A stretch of DNA of 64,000 nucleotides from positions 4,133-68,132 of the forward strand of contig NZ_JAMXIC010000012.1 in NCBI RefSeq assembly GCF_027587375.1, in the 5' to 3' direction. This document shows positions 15,570 through 25,806 of this stretch, piece after piece. A model generated the notes under the pieces. That model was not told where the DNA came from, made no database searches, and was given only the letters and a program-made list of their open reading frames with translations. Position 1 is the first letter of the stretch; each line of letters begins with the position of its first letter. A program made the translations under genes and the position numbers. This DNA comes from Arthrobacter sp. B2a2-09 (lineage in GTDB: Bacteria > Actinomycetota > Actinomycetes > Actinomycetales > Micrococcaceae).

Positions 15570-17960
15570 ATGAAAATCGCAATCGTAGGAGGCGGCCCCG
15601 GCGGCCTGTACTTCGCAGCCCTGATGAAGCAGCTCGACCCGTCACACGACATCACCCTCTGGGAACGCAACGCCGCCAGCGACACTTTCGGTTTCGGCGT
15701 CGTGTTTTCCGATGAGACCCTCGGCGGCATCGGGAATGCCGACCCCGTCGTGGCCGAGTACATGGGCCGGCGCTTCGCCCGCTGGTCCGACATCGACATC
15801 CACTTCGGCGGCGAAACGGTGACGGTGGGTGGCCAGGGCTTTGCGGCCATGAGCCGCAAGGAACTGCTGGAGCTGCTTCAGCGCCGCTGCGCCGAGCTCG
15901 GCGTCGACCTGCGTTTCCAGACCGTGGCGCCGCCCGTTGAGGAGCTTGAGGCCAGACATGACCTGGTCCTCGCAGCGGATGGCATCAATTCCCAGATCCG
16001 CGCCAAATACGCGGACTCCTTCTCTCCGAGCCTGGACCCGCGGCCCAACAAGTTCATGTGGCTGGGCACGGACCAGGTTTTCGAAGCTTTCAAGTTCTTC
16101 GTCAAGGAAACTGAATGGGGAGTCATGCAGATCCATGGCTACCCGTACTCCGACGAAGGATCCACGTTCATTGTCGAAATGCACGAGGACGTGTGGCGGG
16201 CTGCCGGCTTCGACGAGACCGCAGCCGACGTCTTCCCGCCAGGCGTGTCCGACGAGAAAGCGATCAGCAAGATCCGTTCCATCTTCGCCGAGGAACTCGA
16301 TGGCTTCGAGGTCCTGTCCAACAACTCCAAGTGGATCAACTTCACCACCGTCCGCAATCAGAGCTGGCGCCACGGCAACGTTGTGCTCCTCGGCGATGCG
16401 GCGCACACCGCGCATTTCTCCATCGGCTCGGGCACGAAGCTCGCCATGGAGGACTCCCTGGCGCTCGCCGCATGCCTGCACGAGCACCCGGATGTGGAAT
16501 CCGCACTCTCTGCCTATGAAACCGAGCGTCGTCCGGTTGTCGCCTCCACCCAGCGCGCAGCCCAGGCTTCACTGGAATGGTTCGAGCGGATCGCCCAATA
16601 CAAGGACCAGGACCCCACGCAGTTCGCTTTCAACCTCCTCACGCGGAGCCGCCGCATCACCCAGGAGAACCTGCGCCTGCGCGATCCGGAATTCGCCGAC
16701 GCCGTAGACCGCAACTTCGCCCAATCCCAAGGACTCGCGGAGACCGCCCCGGCCATGTTCCAGCCGTTCCGGATCGGCGGACTGGAGCTCAAGAACCGCA
16801 TCGTCGTCTCGCCCATGGACATGTACTCCGCGGTGGATGGCGTCCCGGGCGACTTCCACAAAGTCCACCTCGGCTCCAAGGCACTAGGCGGCGCCGGACT
16901 GGTCATGACCGAAATGGTGTGTGTTTCCGAGACCGGGCGGATCACCCCCGGCTGCACCGGCCTGTACACGGACGGCCAACGCGAGAGCTGGAGGGAAATC
17001 GTGGACTTCGTCCACGATCGTTCGACAGCCAAGATCGGGGCCCAGATCGGACACTCCGGACGCAAAGGGTCCACCCGGCTGATGTGGGAAGGCATTGACG
17101 AGCCGCTCCCATCCGGCAACTGGCAGGCTGTTGGCCCATCGGCCCTGCCCTACGGTCCCGGCAACCAGACGCCCGTGGAACTCGACCGCGCAGGCATGGA
17201 AGCCATCAAAGCCCAGTTCGTGGATGCTGCCCGTCGAGCGGATGAAGCAGGTTTCGACCTCCTTGAGCTCCACGCCGCGCACGGCTACCTGCTTTCCTCC
17301 TTCCTTTCGCCGGTGTCCAACCTCCGGACGGACGAATACGGCGGCAGCGTGGAGAACCGTTTGCGGTTCCCCCTGGAAGTGTTCGACGCCGTCCGCGCGG
17401 CCTGGCCTTCCGGCAAGCCTCTGACGGTACGCATCTCCGCGACGGACTGGATCGACGGCGGCAACACCTCGGACGACTCGCTCGACATCGCGCGGGCATT
17501 CGTGGCCCACGGCGCCGCCGGGATCGACGTCTCCACCGGCCAGGTCGCCAAGGAAGAACAACCGGCTTTTGGCCGCAGCTACCAGACCCCCTTCGCCGAC
17601 CGCATCCGGCAGGAAGTTGCCGCGCCGGCCGGGGCAGCCGTCATCGCCGTCGGGGCCATCTCCAGCTACGACGACGTCAATTCCATCCTCCTAGCAGGAC
17701 GGGCGGACCTCGTGGCGCTTGGCCGGACGCATCTGTTCGACCCCCAGTGGACACTCCACGCCGCAGCCGAGCAGGAATACCAGGGCCCCGGCGCGCAGTG
17801 GGTGCCGCAGTTCCGGGCGGGCCGACGGAAACCGCCGAGCTCCCGCACGGATGCGGTGCGCCCCCGCCTGTCCCTCTTGAAAGAGCCCGAGTCCGACGCC
17901 GGCAACACGCACCTACGCTGGACCCCGAGGTCTGTCTCCGCCCCCGCGCTGGCCAACTAG
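15570..17960 (+). CDS. bifunctional flavin monooxygenase / old-yellow-enzyme fusion (2-aminobenzoyl-CoA monooxygenase/reductase or salicylyl-CoA 5-hydroxylase)
   Basis: A 796-aa two-domain flavoprotein. Residues 1-390 are an aromatic-ring hydroxylase: FAD motif GGGPGGLYFAALMKQLD at the N-terminus and GDAAHTAHFSIGSGTKLAMED near 275. From about residue 395 it is an OYE-type NADH:flavin oxidoreductase (FQPFRIGGLELKNRIVVSPM, AQIGHSGRKG, HAAHGYLLSSFLSP). This architecture is that of 2-aminobenzoyl-CoA monooxygenase/reductase, which hydroxylates and then reduces the ring of anthraniloyl-CoA; close relatives are annotated as salicylyl-CoA 5-hydroxylases. A GGAG site lies 14 bp after the ligase stop. 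The RidA neighbour favours an amino substrate; the thioesterase and FAH neighbours favour a gentisate-like route. Confidence 0.9.
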   Translation: MKIAIVGGGPGGLYFAALMKQLDPSHDITLWERNAASDTFGFGVVFSDETLGGIGNADPVVAEYMGRRFARWSDIDIHFGGETVTVGGQGFAAMSRKELLELLQRRCAELGVDLRFQTVAPPVEELEARHDLVLAADGINSQIRAKYADSFSPSLDPRPNKFMWLGTDQVFEAFKFFVKETEWGVMQIHGYPYSDEGSTFIVEMHEDVWRAAGFDETAADVFPPGVSDEKAISKIRSIFAEELDGFEVLSNNSKWINFTTVRNQSWRHGNVVLLGDAAHTAHFSIGSGTKLAMEDSLALAACLHEHPDVESALSAYETERRPVVASTQRAAQASLEWFERIAQYKDQDPTQFAFNLLTRSRRITQENLRLRDPEFADAVDRNFAQSQGLAETAPAMFQPFRIGGLELKNRIVVSPMDMYSAVDGVPGDFHKVHLGSKALGGAGLVMTEMVCVSETGRITPGCTGLYTDGQRESWREIVDFVHDRSTAKIGAQIGHSGRKGSTRLMWEGIDEPLPSGNWQAVGPSALPYGPGNQTPVELDRAGMEAIKAQFVDAARRADEAGFDLLELHAAHGYLLSSFLSPVSNLRTDEYGGSVENRLRFPLEVFDAVRAAWPSGKPLTVRISATDWIDGGNTSDDSLDIARAFVAHGAAGIDVSTGQVAKEEQPAFGRSYQTPFADRIRQEVAAPAGAAVIAVGAISSYDDVNSILLAGRADLVALGRTHLFDPQWTLHAAAEQEYQGPGAQWVPQFRAGRRKPPSSRTDAVRPRLSLLKEPESDAGNTHLRWTPRSVSAPALAN

Positions 17961-17970
17961 GCTGGACCGC

Positions 17971-18642
17971 ATGGCTATCATCCATCGAGCAACCCTGCAT
18001 CCCAGCAAACTGGAGCTCATCGAAAAGTATTTGCCCGTCCAGCCGTGGTTCACCAAGGATGGGTCCGCACCGCCCGAACTGCTCGGTGCGTACCGCTTCG
18101 ATGATCCGGAGGGCGAAGTCGGCCTCGAGACCCACCTGGTCTCCCACGGCGGCAAGGTCTACCAGGTTCCCCTGAGCTACCGGGGTTCGGAATTGCCCGG
18201 CGCGGAGGCCTCGCTGCTCGGCACCATGGAACACTCCGTGCTGGGCACGAGGTGGGTGTACGACGCCTGCGCCGATCCGGTCTACGTCGCTGCCCTGGCC
18301 ACCGCCATCCTCACTGGACAACAAGAAGCCAAACAGTTCGTGGAAGTGGACGGTACCCTGGAGCCGCGCGCCAGCACCGTCATGGTTAAAGGCAGCGGAA
18401 CACCCGGAAGCGAGGTCCCGTCAGTGACCCCGGCAGCCCCGATCACCGAAGGCAGTGTCACCAGCATCGACGCCGGTGAACTCACGCTCCTGGTCAATCG
18501 CGTTGTGGATCCGGGGACCCAAGGTTCGGAAGATTCGGCTGCCCTGCGGGGCGCTGGGTCTCTCTACGGCGCTGGGACACTGAGTGGAACGTGGGCCGGA
18601 CAGGAAGCACCAGTGCTGCTGGCGTCCCTCTCGCAGCCTTAG
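17971..18642 (+). CDS. CG0192-like protein with maltokinase N-terminal cap-like fold
   Basis: A 223-aa cytoplasmic protein common in actinobacteria. The N-terminal half (IIHRATLHPSKLELIEKYL, then YRFDDPEGEVGLETHL) resembles the cap domain found in front of maltokinase. No kinase domain follows. The C-terminal 90 residues are rich in Gly, Ser and Thr and look like a degenerate second module. Function unknown. It starts 10 bp after the monooxygenase stop and may be carried in the same transcript, but it does not look like a catabolic enzyme. It meets hspR tail to tail. Confidence 0.6.
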   Translation: MAIIHRATLHPSKLELIEKYLPVQPWFTKDGSAPPELLGAYRFDDPEGEVGLETHLVSHGGKVYQVPLSYRGSELPGAEASLLGTMEHSVLGTRWVYDACADPVYVAALATAILTGQQEAKQFVEVDGTLEPRASTVMVKGSGTPGSEVPSVTPAAPITEGSVTSIDAGELTLLVNRVVDPGTQGSEDSAALRGAGSLYGAGTLSGTWAGQEAPVLLASLSQP

Positions 18643-18646
18643 AGGA

Positions 18647-19069
18647 CTACTCCCCCGGTCGCGGCCGCCACACTACAACTGCCTGGGACCGCGCCCGGGG
18701 GCGCTGCCCGCGGGCCAGGCTCACGACGTCGCCCGCCGCTCCTGCCGCAAAAACGCGGGCTTCCATCGGGCTCCGCCGGCGTTGCAATTCCTCGCTCAAC
18801 TCGGCCACGCGGAATTGCAGCGCGGCCACCTGGTTTTCGAGTTCGAGGATACGCTTGATGCCCTCGAGGGACACGCCCTCGTGGGAGAGCCGCTGGACCT
18901 CACGCAAACGGTCGATGTCGCGCTGGGAGTAACGCCGGGACTTGCCCGGGGCACGGCTCGGCGACACGATGCCGAGGCGGTCGTACTGTCGCAGGGTCTG
19001 CGGGTGCATGTCAGCGAGTTCGGCCGCAACGGAGATGACGAAGATCGGCTGGTTGATGTCGATGCCCAT
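18647..19069 (-). CDS. hspR: heat-shock repressor HspR (MerR family)
   Basis: A 140-aa MerR-type repressor of dnaK operons in actinobacteria. The helix-turn-helix (VISVAAELADMHPQTLRQYD and GIVSPSRAPGKSRRYS) is followed by a coiled segment (ILELENQVAALQFRVAELSE). The start at 19069 was chosen over 19087 because GGGAGGGG lies 8 nt upstream and nothing suitable precedes 19087. It is the last gene of dnaK-grpE-dnaJ-hspR, the standard order. DnaK acts as co-repressor with HspR in Streptomyces (established), giving feedback on the two HAIR sites at 23048-23123. Confidence 0.95.
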   Translation of the reverse strand: MGIDINQPIFVISVAAELADMHPQTLRQYDRLGIVSPSRAPGKSRRYSQRDIDRLREVQRLSHEGVSLEGIKRILELENQVAALQFRVAELSEELQRRRSPMEARVFAAGAAGDVVSLARGQRPRARSQAVVVWRPRPGE

Positions 19070-19098
19070 GCCTACGTCCCCTCCCATGTGTTCTGCCG

Positions 19099-20064
19099 CT
19101 ACAAGCGGGCCTTGGCGGCCAGGTCGTGGCGAGGATCGGCGTCGGCAGTGGCCGCAGCGAATGCCTTGACGGCCTCCTCGGCCTGCTTATTAAGGTTTTG
19201 CGGGACGGAGACGTCGATCGTCACCAGCAGATCTCCGGTGCCCTTCGATGTCTTGACGCCGCGGCCCTTGACCCGGAGCGTGCGCCCGGAAGGCGTGCCG
19301 GCCGGGACGCGGACGGTGACGGTGTCGCCGTCGAGCGTTGGCACGTGGATGTTCGAACCCAAAGCGGCCTCCGCGAAGGTGACCGGCACGTGGATGCGGA
19401 TGTTGTCGCCGTCGCGGTTGAAGAAATCGTGGGGCTTGACGTTCACGGTGATGATGAGGTCCCCGTTGCCGGCGGCACCGGGGTTGCCCTTGCCGCGCTG
19501 ACGGACCTTCTGGCCGTCCCTGATGCCCGCGGGAATCTTCACGTCGATGACGTTGCCGTTGCTTTCGCGCAGGCTCACCGTGGTGCCGTGGATGGAGCCC
19601 GCAAAGGAAATTGAGGTGGACGCCGTGCGGTCGCTGCCTTTTTGGGGGGCACGCTGGAAACCGGTCTGTCCACCGCCGAAGCCGCCGCCGAACAGGTCAG
19701 CGAACTCGGGAGGGATGCCGCCGGCACCGGCGGGCTGGCGTGCGCCGCCGCCGAAAAGTCCGCCGAACAGATCCTCGAAGCCACCATTGGCTGGCCCGCC
19801 GCGTCCCGCGCCCGGAGCGAAGCGTGCCCCGCCCATGGCGCGAATGGCATCGTACTGCTGGCGCTCCTCGGCATCCGAAAGCACCGAGTAGGCCTCCGAG
19901 ATGTCCTTGAACTTCTTCTCCGCAGTAGGATCCCCGGAGTTGGTGTCCGGATGGTACTTCCGCGCAAGCTTGCGGTACGCCTTCTTGATGTCAGCGTCAG
20001 AGGCGTCCTTGGCGACACCAAGGATGGCGTAAAAATCCTTCTCAACCCAGTCCTGGCTGGCCAC
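19099..20064 (-). CDS. dnaJ: J-domain co-chaperone, DnaJ without zinc finger
   Basis: A 321-aa DnaJ/CbpA-type co-chaperone that stimulates DnaK ATPase. The J domain covers about residues 9-72 with the HPD motif in [17 protein letters not shown] Gly/Phe-rich segment follows ([12 protein letters not shown] and repeats to about residue 125). The Cys-rich zinc-finger repeats of full DnaJ are absent, and two C-terminal substrate-binding domains complete it. The start is GTG at 20064, with AGAGAGAAG upstream. The gene is separated from grpE by 427 bp full of inverted repeats, unlike the tight spacing elsewhere in the operon. Confidence 0.93.
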   Translation of the reverse strand: MASQDWVEKDFYAILGVAKDASDADIKKAYRKLARKYHPDTNSGDPTAEKKFKDISEAYSVLSDAEERQQYDAIRAMGGARFAPGAGRGGPANGGFEDLFGGLFGGGARQPAGAGGIPPEFADLFGGGFGGGQTGFQRAPQKGSDRTASTSISFAGSIHGTTVSLRESNGNVIDVKIPAGIRDGQKVRQRGKGNPGAAGNGDLIITVNVKPHDFFNRDGDNIRIHVPVTFAEAALGSNIHVPTLDGDTVTVRVPAGTPSGRTLRVKGRGVKTSKGTGDLLVTIDVSVPQNLNKQAEEAVKAFAAATADADPRHDLAAKARL

Positions 20065-20491
20065 TCGGCTTCTCTCTTTCGTTCTGTGTTGCGTTGCGGT
20101 GCGGTTGCGTGCGCTACGCGAAGCATAGGCCCCCGCCCCTTCGCGTGGCGGCTAAGTCCTGCGGACTTTAGCCGCCACGCTCCGGCAGGCCCGATGCCAC
20201 TCCCGGGGCCTATGCTTCGCTTCGCGCTTGCTGTCATCTCACCTTAGGCGAAACTGATCTCAGGCGAGCCGAACGCTTGAGCCGTAGCGGATGAGGGGGC
20301 CTGGGAGTGGCATCTAAGGATCTGGCCGAGGGCCCCGACACGAGCTTGCGAGTGTTGGGAAGGCCAATATCCGCTGCCGGAGCCGGGTGGCTAGGGATCG
20401 CAGATCCTTGGCCACCCGGCGAAGGGGCGGGGCCCCTTGTCTCACTTCGCGGGGCTACCCCTCATCCGCGAAGGCGCCGGCGAGTGGAACC
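20065..20491. repeat. 427-bp non-coding stretch of nested inverted repeats between grpE and dnaJ
   Basis: No gene is seen. A perfect 16-bp pair, GCGAAGCATAGGCCCC (20118-20133) with its complement (20205-20220), encloses a near-perfect 17/18-bp hairpin (20143-20180, loop TGC). A second hairpin lies at 20382-20420 (18-bp arms, 2 mismatches). Longer-range pairs also exist: GATGCCACTCCC (20193-20204) with 20303-20314, and GCGGATGAGGGG (20287-20298) with 20458-20469. The whole could fold into a large branched structure in the dnaK-grpE-dnaJ transcript, causing processing or partial termination. It could also be a non-mobile repeat element. Confidence 0.8.
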
Positions 20492-21154
20492 CTAAGCCGG
20501 CACTGCCACGATCACTTGGGCCGCGCGCAGCACTCGGTCGCCGGAGCGGTAGCCGGAGCGCAGCACTTGGCTGACTGTGTCTACTTCGATGTCCTCGCCC
20601 GGTTGCTGGATGAGGGCTTCGTGGATCGTGGGGTCGAATTCGACTCCGGTTTCCGCGATGCGCTCCAAGCCGTACGTCTTCAGCGCGTTCTCCAGCTTGG
20701 CGGCGATCGCGGCGAACGGGCCGTCCACGAGGTCGCCGTGCTGGCGGGCGGCGTCGACGTCGTCCAGCACCGGGAGCAGGGAGTTCAGGACGCCGATGAC
20801 GGCCATTTCCCCTGCGACGGCGCGGTCGCGTTCGACGCGCTTGCGGTAGTTGACGTACTCAGCCTGCAGGCGCAGGAGGTCGTTGCGGAGTTCCGCGGCC
20901 TCTGCTTCTGCAGCGGCACCGGGGGCTACCGACTCTTCAGCCGGAACCTCCATGCCGTTGAGGATTTCCTCAGCCTGGGACAGGGCGTCGCCCTCGGCGG
21001 CAGCGGCGTTGGAATCAGCTGCCGATCCTTGGGGGTGGCGGGCGGCCCCGGTCTCCGGGTCAACCTTGCGGTTGTCCCGAATGACCGGCTTTTGCTGCTC
21101 GTTGCCCTCGTTGTTGGAAGGTGAGTGCTCTGCGTCGTTGCCGTGGTGAGGCAT
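20492..21154 (-). CDS. grpE: nucleotide exchange factor GrpE
   Basis: A 220-aa GrpE that releases ADP from DnaK. The first 70 residues are acidic and low in complexity, then a long coiled coil (EAAELRNDLLRLQAEYVNYRKRVERDR) leads to the C-terminal beta domain (GVEFDPTIHEALIQQPGEDIEVDTVSQVLRSGY). It starts 2 bp after the dnaK stop, so the two are translated together. The long N-terminal extension is usual for actinobacterial GrpE. Confidence 0.96.
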   Translation of the reverse strand: MPHHGNDAEHSPSNNEGNEQQKPVIRDNRKVDPETGAARHPQGSAADSNAAAAEGDALSQAEEILNGMEVPAEESVAPGAAAEAEAAELRNDLLRLQAEYVNYRKRVERDRAVAGEMAVIGVLNSLLPVLDDVDAARQHGDLVDGPFAAIAAKLENALKTYGLERIAETGVEFDPTIHEALIQQPGEDIEVDTVSQVLRSGYRSGDRVLRAAQVIVAVPA

Positions 21155-21156
21155 GC

Positions 21157-23022
<1,866 letters not shown>

Positions 23023-23047
23023 ATGTTGCTTCCTTTCAATGAAACCT

Positions 23048-23070
23048 AGTTGAGCGTTCTGCACTCAACT
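23048..23070 (-). promoter_or_regulatory. HAIR operator 2 (HspR site), proximal to dnaK
   Basis: AGTTGAGC-N7-ACTCAACT, one mismatch from a perfect HspR-associated inverted repeat (core TTGAGT-N7-ACTCAA). It overlaps the -10 region of the proposed dnaK promoter. Confidence 0.88.
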
Positions 23071-23095
23071 GTACTCAGGCCTCGTTCAAAGTCAA
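23068..23095 (-). promoter_or_regulatory. dnaK promoter, housekeeping-sigma type
   Basis: On the minus strand, -35 TTGACT (23090-23095) and -10 TACAGT (23068-23073) are separated by 16 bp. The -10 overlaps HAIR operator 2, and HAIR operator 1 lies just upstream of the -35, so HspR bound at both would block RNA polymerase. Confidence 0.7.
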
Positions 23096-23100
23096 TCCAA

Positions 23101-23123
23101 AGTTGAGTCGAGTACACTCAACT
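23101..23123 (-). promoter_or_regulatory. HAIR operator 1 (HspR site), distal
   Basis: AGTTGAGT-N7-ACTCAACT is a perfect 8-bp inverted repeat with the 7-bp spacer of HspR sites. It is centred 53 bp from operator 2, about five helical turns, so the two dimers would sit on the same DNA face. Confidence 0.92.
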
Positions 23124-23163
23124 CTGCTCTTCGGAAGCTAAGACGCCCCGGAAACACGGGGAT

Positions 23164-24072
23164 TTATGAGCGATTTCGCCGTGGGAGAACGCCCGGTTGA
23201 GGGCCGACGTCGACGGCGGGTGTTCCGTCAGGCGGCATTGGCTTGTAGACCCATGCCACCAGCACCACGGAGATGATCATCAGGAGGAACCACGAGACAA
23301 GCTTGTCCGGGGACACCAAATGCCAGCCGTCCAGTTGGCTCGGATACAGCCAAGCATGCGACCAGGTGGCGATGTTCTCGGCAATCCAGATAAAGAGCGC
23401 CACCAGCAGGAATGCCAGGACCAGCGGCATCCGGAATCGCCTCCGAAACACCCGGAAGTGCATGACGCACCGGCCATAGATCACGGCGACGGCGGCCAGC
23501 AGGACCCCGCGGACATCAACGATGTAGTGGTGCGAAAAGAAGTTCACATAGATGGCCGCAGCCAGGACCGCAGTGATCCAACGCCGCGGATACTTGGCGA
23601 AGCGCAGGTCGAAAACCCTGTAAACCCGCACCATGTAGGAGCCGACCGCTGCGTACATGAAGCCACTGAAGAGCGGAACGGCGCCGACCCGGAGGACACC
23701 CTCCGCTTCATAGGACCACGAGCCGACGTCGGTCTTGAACAACTCCATGACCGTTCCCACCAAATGAAAAAGCACGATCACCCGGAGCTCGCGCAAGGTT
23801 TCCAGCCTCGTGGCCACCATCAGGATTTGGATCACGACGGCGGCGATCGTCAGGAAATCGTTCCTGGCCAGGCCGGCGCTGGCTGGATACCAGAGGTGCG
23901 CACCGAAGATGACGGCAAGGAGCGAAGCGCCGAAGATGCACGCCCACGCTTGTTTGAGGCCGAAGACCGTGAATTCAGTGAGCCTGGATCGAAGTCCTCG
24001 GGCCGGGGCACCGCCCACGAAACGGCTTGCGCTCCCATCGATAAGTTCCTCTACCGCGGTGAGTTCACGCAT
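23164..24072 (-). CDS. DUF817-family integral membrane protein
   Basis: A 302-aa polytopic membrane protein with about eight hydrophobic spans. Segments such as FHLVGTVMELFKTDVGSWSY and FSGFMYAAVGSYMVR match the DUF817 family, whose function is not established. Conserved polar residues within membrane spans suggest transport or a membrane enzyme, but nothing specific can be claimed. ATG 24072 was chosen: it gives a short cytoplasmic N-terminus, and longer versions would read through the upstream gene. It overlaps the end of the MpaB-like gene's reading region by a few bases short of its stop (24080), so the two are probably one transcript. Confidence 0.8.
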   Translation of the reverse strand: MRELTAVEELIDGSASRFVGGAPARGLRSRLTEFTVFGLKQAWACIFGASLLAVIFGAHLWYPASAGLARNDFLTIAAVVIQILMVATRLETLRELRVIVLFHLVGTVMELFKTDVGSWSYEAEGVLRVGAVPLFSGFMYAAVGSYMVRVYRVFDLRFAKYPRRWITAVLAAAIYVNFFSHHYIVDVRGVLLAAVAVIYGRCVMHFRVFRRRFRMPLVLAFLLVALFIWIAENIATWSHAWLYPSQLDGWHLVSPDKLVSWFLLMIISVVLVAWVYKPMPPDGTPAVDVGPQPGVLPRRNRS

Positions 24073-24079
24073 CGGCGCG

Positions 24080-24868
24080 CTATTCGTCCGGGCCGAGCTC
24101 GCCTGGGCCGAGCTGGGCAAGATAGTAATTCTTCGGCCAATGCCTGATTCTCTCAGGCAGCCTTGGATAAGCCACCGCCAAGAATCGCATGGTGCCATCG
24201 AAGCTGCGCCGATGCCGCGCATTCCACGGAAGTCCGAAGCCGGCACGAAGCTGCTCCGGCAGCAGGCCCGCCGTAAGCAACCGGACCAAAGGCATGCTCA
24301 AGCGCATCAAGAACGGCCCGCCCGCGGGGTACAGGAGCTCGTGGGCCACCCTCAATGCAGCTGCATCCGGTTCGAGGTTCCGCAAGGATTCGTCGCGATA
24401 GCGCGCGAAGGCCGAGCGGTCGGCCGGCCAGAGCTCGGCAGGAAGCTGCAAGGCCGTCCCGATCCGCGCATACTCTCGGTAGATACGATCGGCAGTGTCG
24501 TCGTCGAGGGCTCCATGGACCTTTTCGTAAACAGTGACGGCGGTGTCATAGAGGGTCGCCACCACCCAGAGCTGGGATTGCGCGTCGAAGGCGTTGTATC
24601 CCTTCGACGCCTCGTCCGCGGTCCGGCGAACAGGGGCGTGCGCACGGTTCACAGCCCGGCGAACCGCGGCCAATTGCTCTTCCGAGCCATAGACCACGGC
24701 GTAGACGTAGGTCATGGTGGCGCGCAGCCGGTCCAGTGGCCGCTCGGCGAAATTGCTGTGCTCGGCGACGCCGTGGCCGACCGCGGGATTGGCGATCTGC
24801 ATCAGGATGGCGCGGCCTGCTCCGGCGAGCAAAACGCCCTCCGCGCCGATGTCAGCAAGTCCACGAGC
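24080..24868 (-). CDS. oxygenase MpaB-family protein (DUF2236)
   Basis: A 262-aa member of the DUF2236/MpaB family, which includes the heme-dependent rubber oxygenase Lcp. The N-terminal block GAEGVLLAGAGRAILMQIANPAVGHGV and the later RLRATMTYVYAVVYGS are typical. HAPVRRTADEASKGYNAFDAQSQLWVVATLYDTAV contains the family's conserved His and Asp region. Substrate and heme content are unknown. ATG 24868 (GAAGG 12 nt upstream) was chosen over ATG 24904, which has no ribosome-binding site; the choice is uncertain. It is in the same orientation as the TetR gene 54 bp upstream. Confidence 0.82.
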   Translation of the reverse strand, partial: ARGLADIGAEGVLLAGAGRAILMQIANPAVGHGVAEHSNFAERPLDRLRATMTYVYAVVYGSEEQLAAVRRAVNRAHAPVRRTADEASKGYNAFDAQSQLWVVATLYDTAVTVYEKVHGALDDDTADRIYREYARIGTALQLPAELWPADRSAFARYRDESLRNLEPDAAALRVAHELLYPAGGPFLMRLSMPLVRLLTAGLLPEQLRAGFGLPWNARHRRSFDGTMRFLAVAYPRLPERIRHWPKNYYLAQLGPGELGPDE

Positions 24869-24922
24869 CATGCAGTTACTGTACCTTCGGGCACCGTCTT
24901 TCATGCACGGTTGCTCGGGCGG

Positions 24923-25648
24923 CTACAACCCCACAACCCCCCGCAGCACCTCGAGCTGGTGCTCAAAAAGCTCGTCGCGCGCGGCGAAGGTGTCAGCCCC
25001 GTATTGGCCGAACACCTCGAAGCTGACCGCCCCAAAGACCGATGTCCACACCAGCACGCCCCTGGCCAACACGGCTTCCGGAACAGCCACGCCCAGTTCG
25101 GCCCGGATGGCCGCCAGGTCTGCGGCAAGGGCAGGAGGAACGACGACGGCGGGCGCCACGTCGGCGGCCAAGGCACCTGCGCGGTGGGCGGCGTCGAAGA
25201 TCCCCACCATCCGGTAGATCACTCGCGTTCCGGGTTCCGTGGTGCGCTCGGCCGGCGCCTGGTATCCGGGCACCGGGCTGCCGAACAGGAGGGCATACCT
25301 TGCCGGCTCGCGCAGGGCCCACTGACGAACGGCCCGCCCGAGCGCCAGGAACCTGCCGCTGTAGTCGGCTTCGGGGAGGGCGTCGACGGCGGCATCCACT
25401 TCGTCGCCCAGCTCGCCGTAAGCGTCAATCAGCAGGAGGGTCAGAAGTTCGTCGCGGCTCTCCACGTAGCGGTAAACGGCGGAGGACACCACGCCGAGAT
25501 CGCGCGCGACCGCCCTCAGGGACAAGCCCGCGGCGCCATGCAGGGCAAGGTGCTGGCGACCTAGCCGGATGATGTCCGCCACGGTCTGGGCCCGGGCTCG
25601 CTCGCGGGGCGTGGATTGTTTGGCCGCTGCGGCTAAGGGGAGGTCCAT
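24923..25648 (-). CDS. TetR-family transcriptional regulator
   Basis: A 241-aa repressor-type regulator. The helix-turn-helix is at residues 23-70 (LHGAAGLSLRAVARDLGVVSSAVYRYVESRDELL). The C-terminal ligand domain has a WHG/TetR_C-like pattern (ALREPARYALLFGSPVPGYQAP). The start at 25648 fits the operator-like palindromes, which all lie upstream of it. The gene is divergent from the epimerase at 25807 and probably represses both itself and that gene; the MpaB-like and DUF817 genes may belong to the same regulon. Confidence 0.9.
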   Translation of the reverse strand: MDLPLAAAAKQSTPRERARAQTVADIIRLGRQHLALHGAAGLSLRAVARDLGVVSSAVYRYVESRDELLTLLLIDAYGELGDEVDAAVDALPEADYSGRFLALGRAVRQWALREPARYALLFGSPVPGYQAPAERTTEPGTRVIYRMVGIFDAAHRAGALAADVAPAVVVPPALAADLAAIRAELGVAVPEAVLARGVLVWTSVFGAVSFEVFGQYGADTFAARDELFEHQLEVLRGVVGL

Positions 25649-25668
25649 GCATCCAGCATGCCACAAAT

Positions 25669-25751
25669 GAGAGCACTGACAACAAATGTGAGCAGTGCTC
25701 TTGACATGCGATTCGAAAAGGCTCATCCTGAATTCAGAGAGCACTGCTCTC
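25669..25751. promoter_or_regulatory. TetR-type operator cluster and divergent promoter
   Basis: Three related sites share the centre GAGCA-N-TGCTC. 25737-25751 is a perfect 7-1-7 palindrome (GAGAGCA-C-TGCTCTC). 25690-25700 is GAGCA-G-TGCTC. 25669-25680 is a half-site (GAGAGCACTGAC). TTGACA at 25701-25706, with CATCCT 17 bp on, is the likely promoter of the epimerase gene and lies between two operators. Confidence 0.78.
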
Positions 25752-25806
25752 GAGCTAGGTTTTCAACAAAAAGAAACAGATTCCGAGCCAGAAAGTGAGC
25801 AACACC

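Noticed and set aside
23810..25564. A 584-codon open frame on the plus strand
   Set aside because: It runs opposite three convincing genes (DUF817, MpaB-like, TetR) and its residues are typical of shadow frames.
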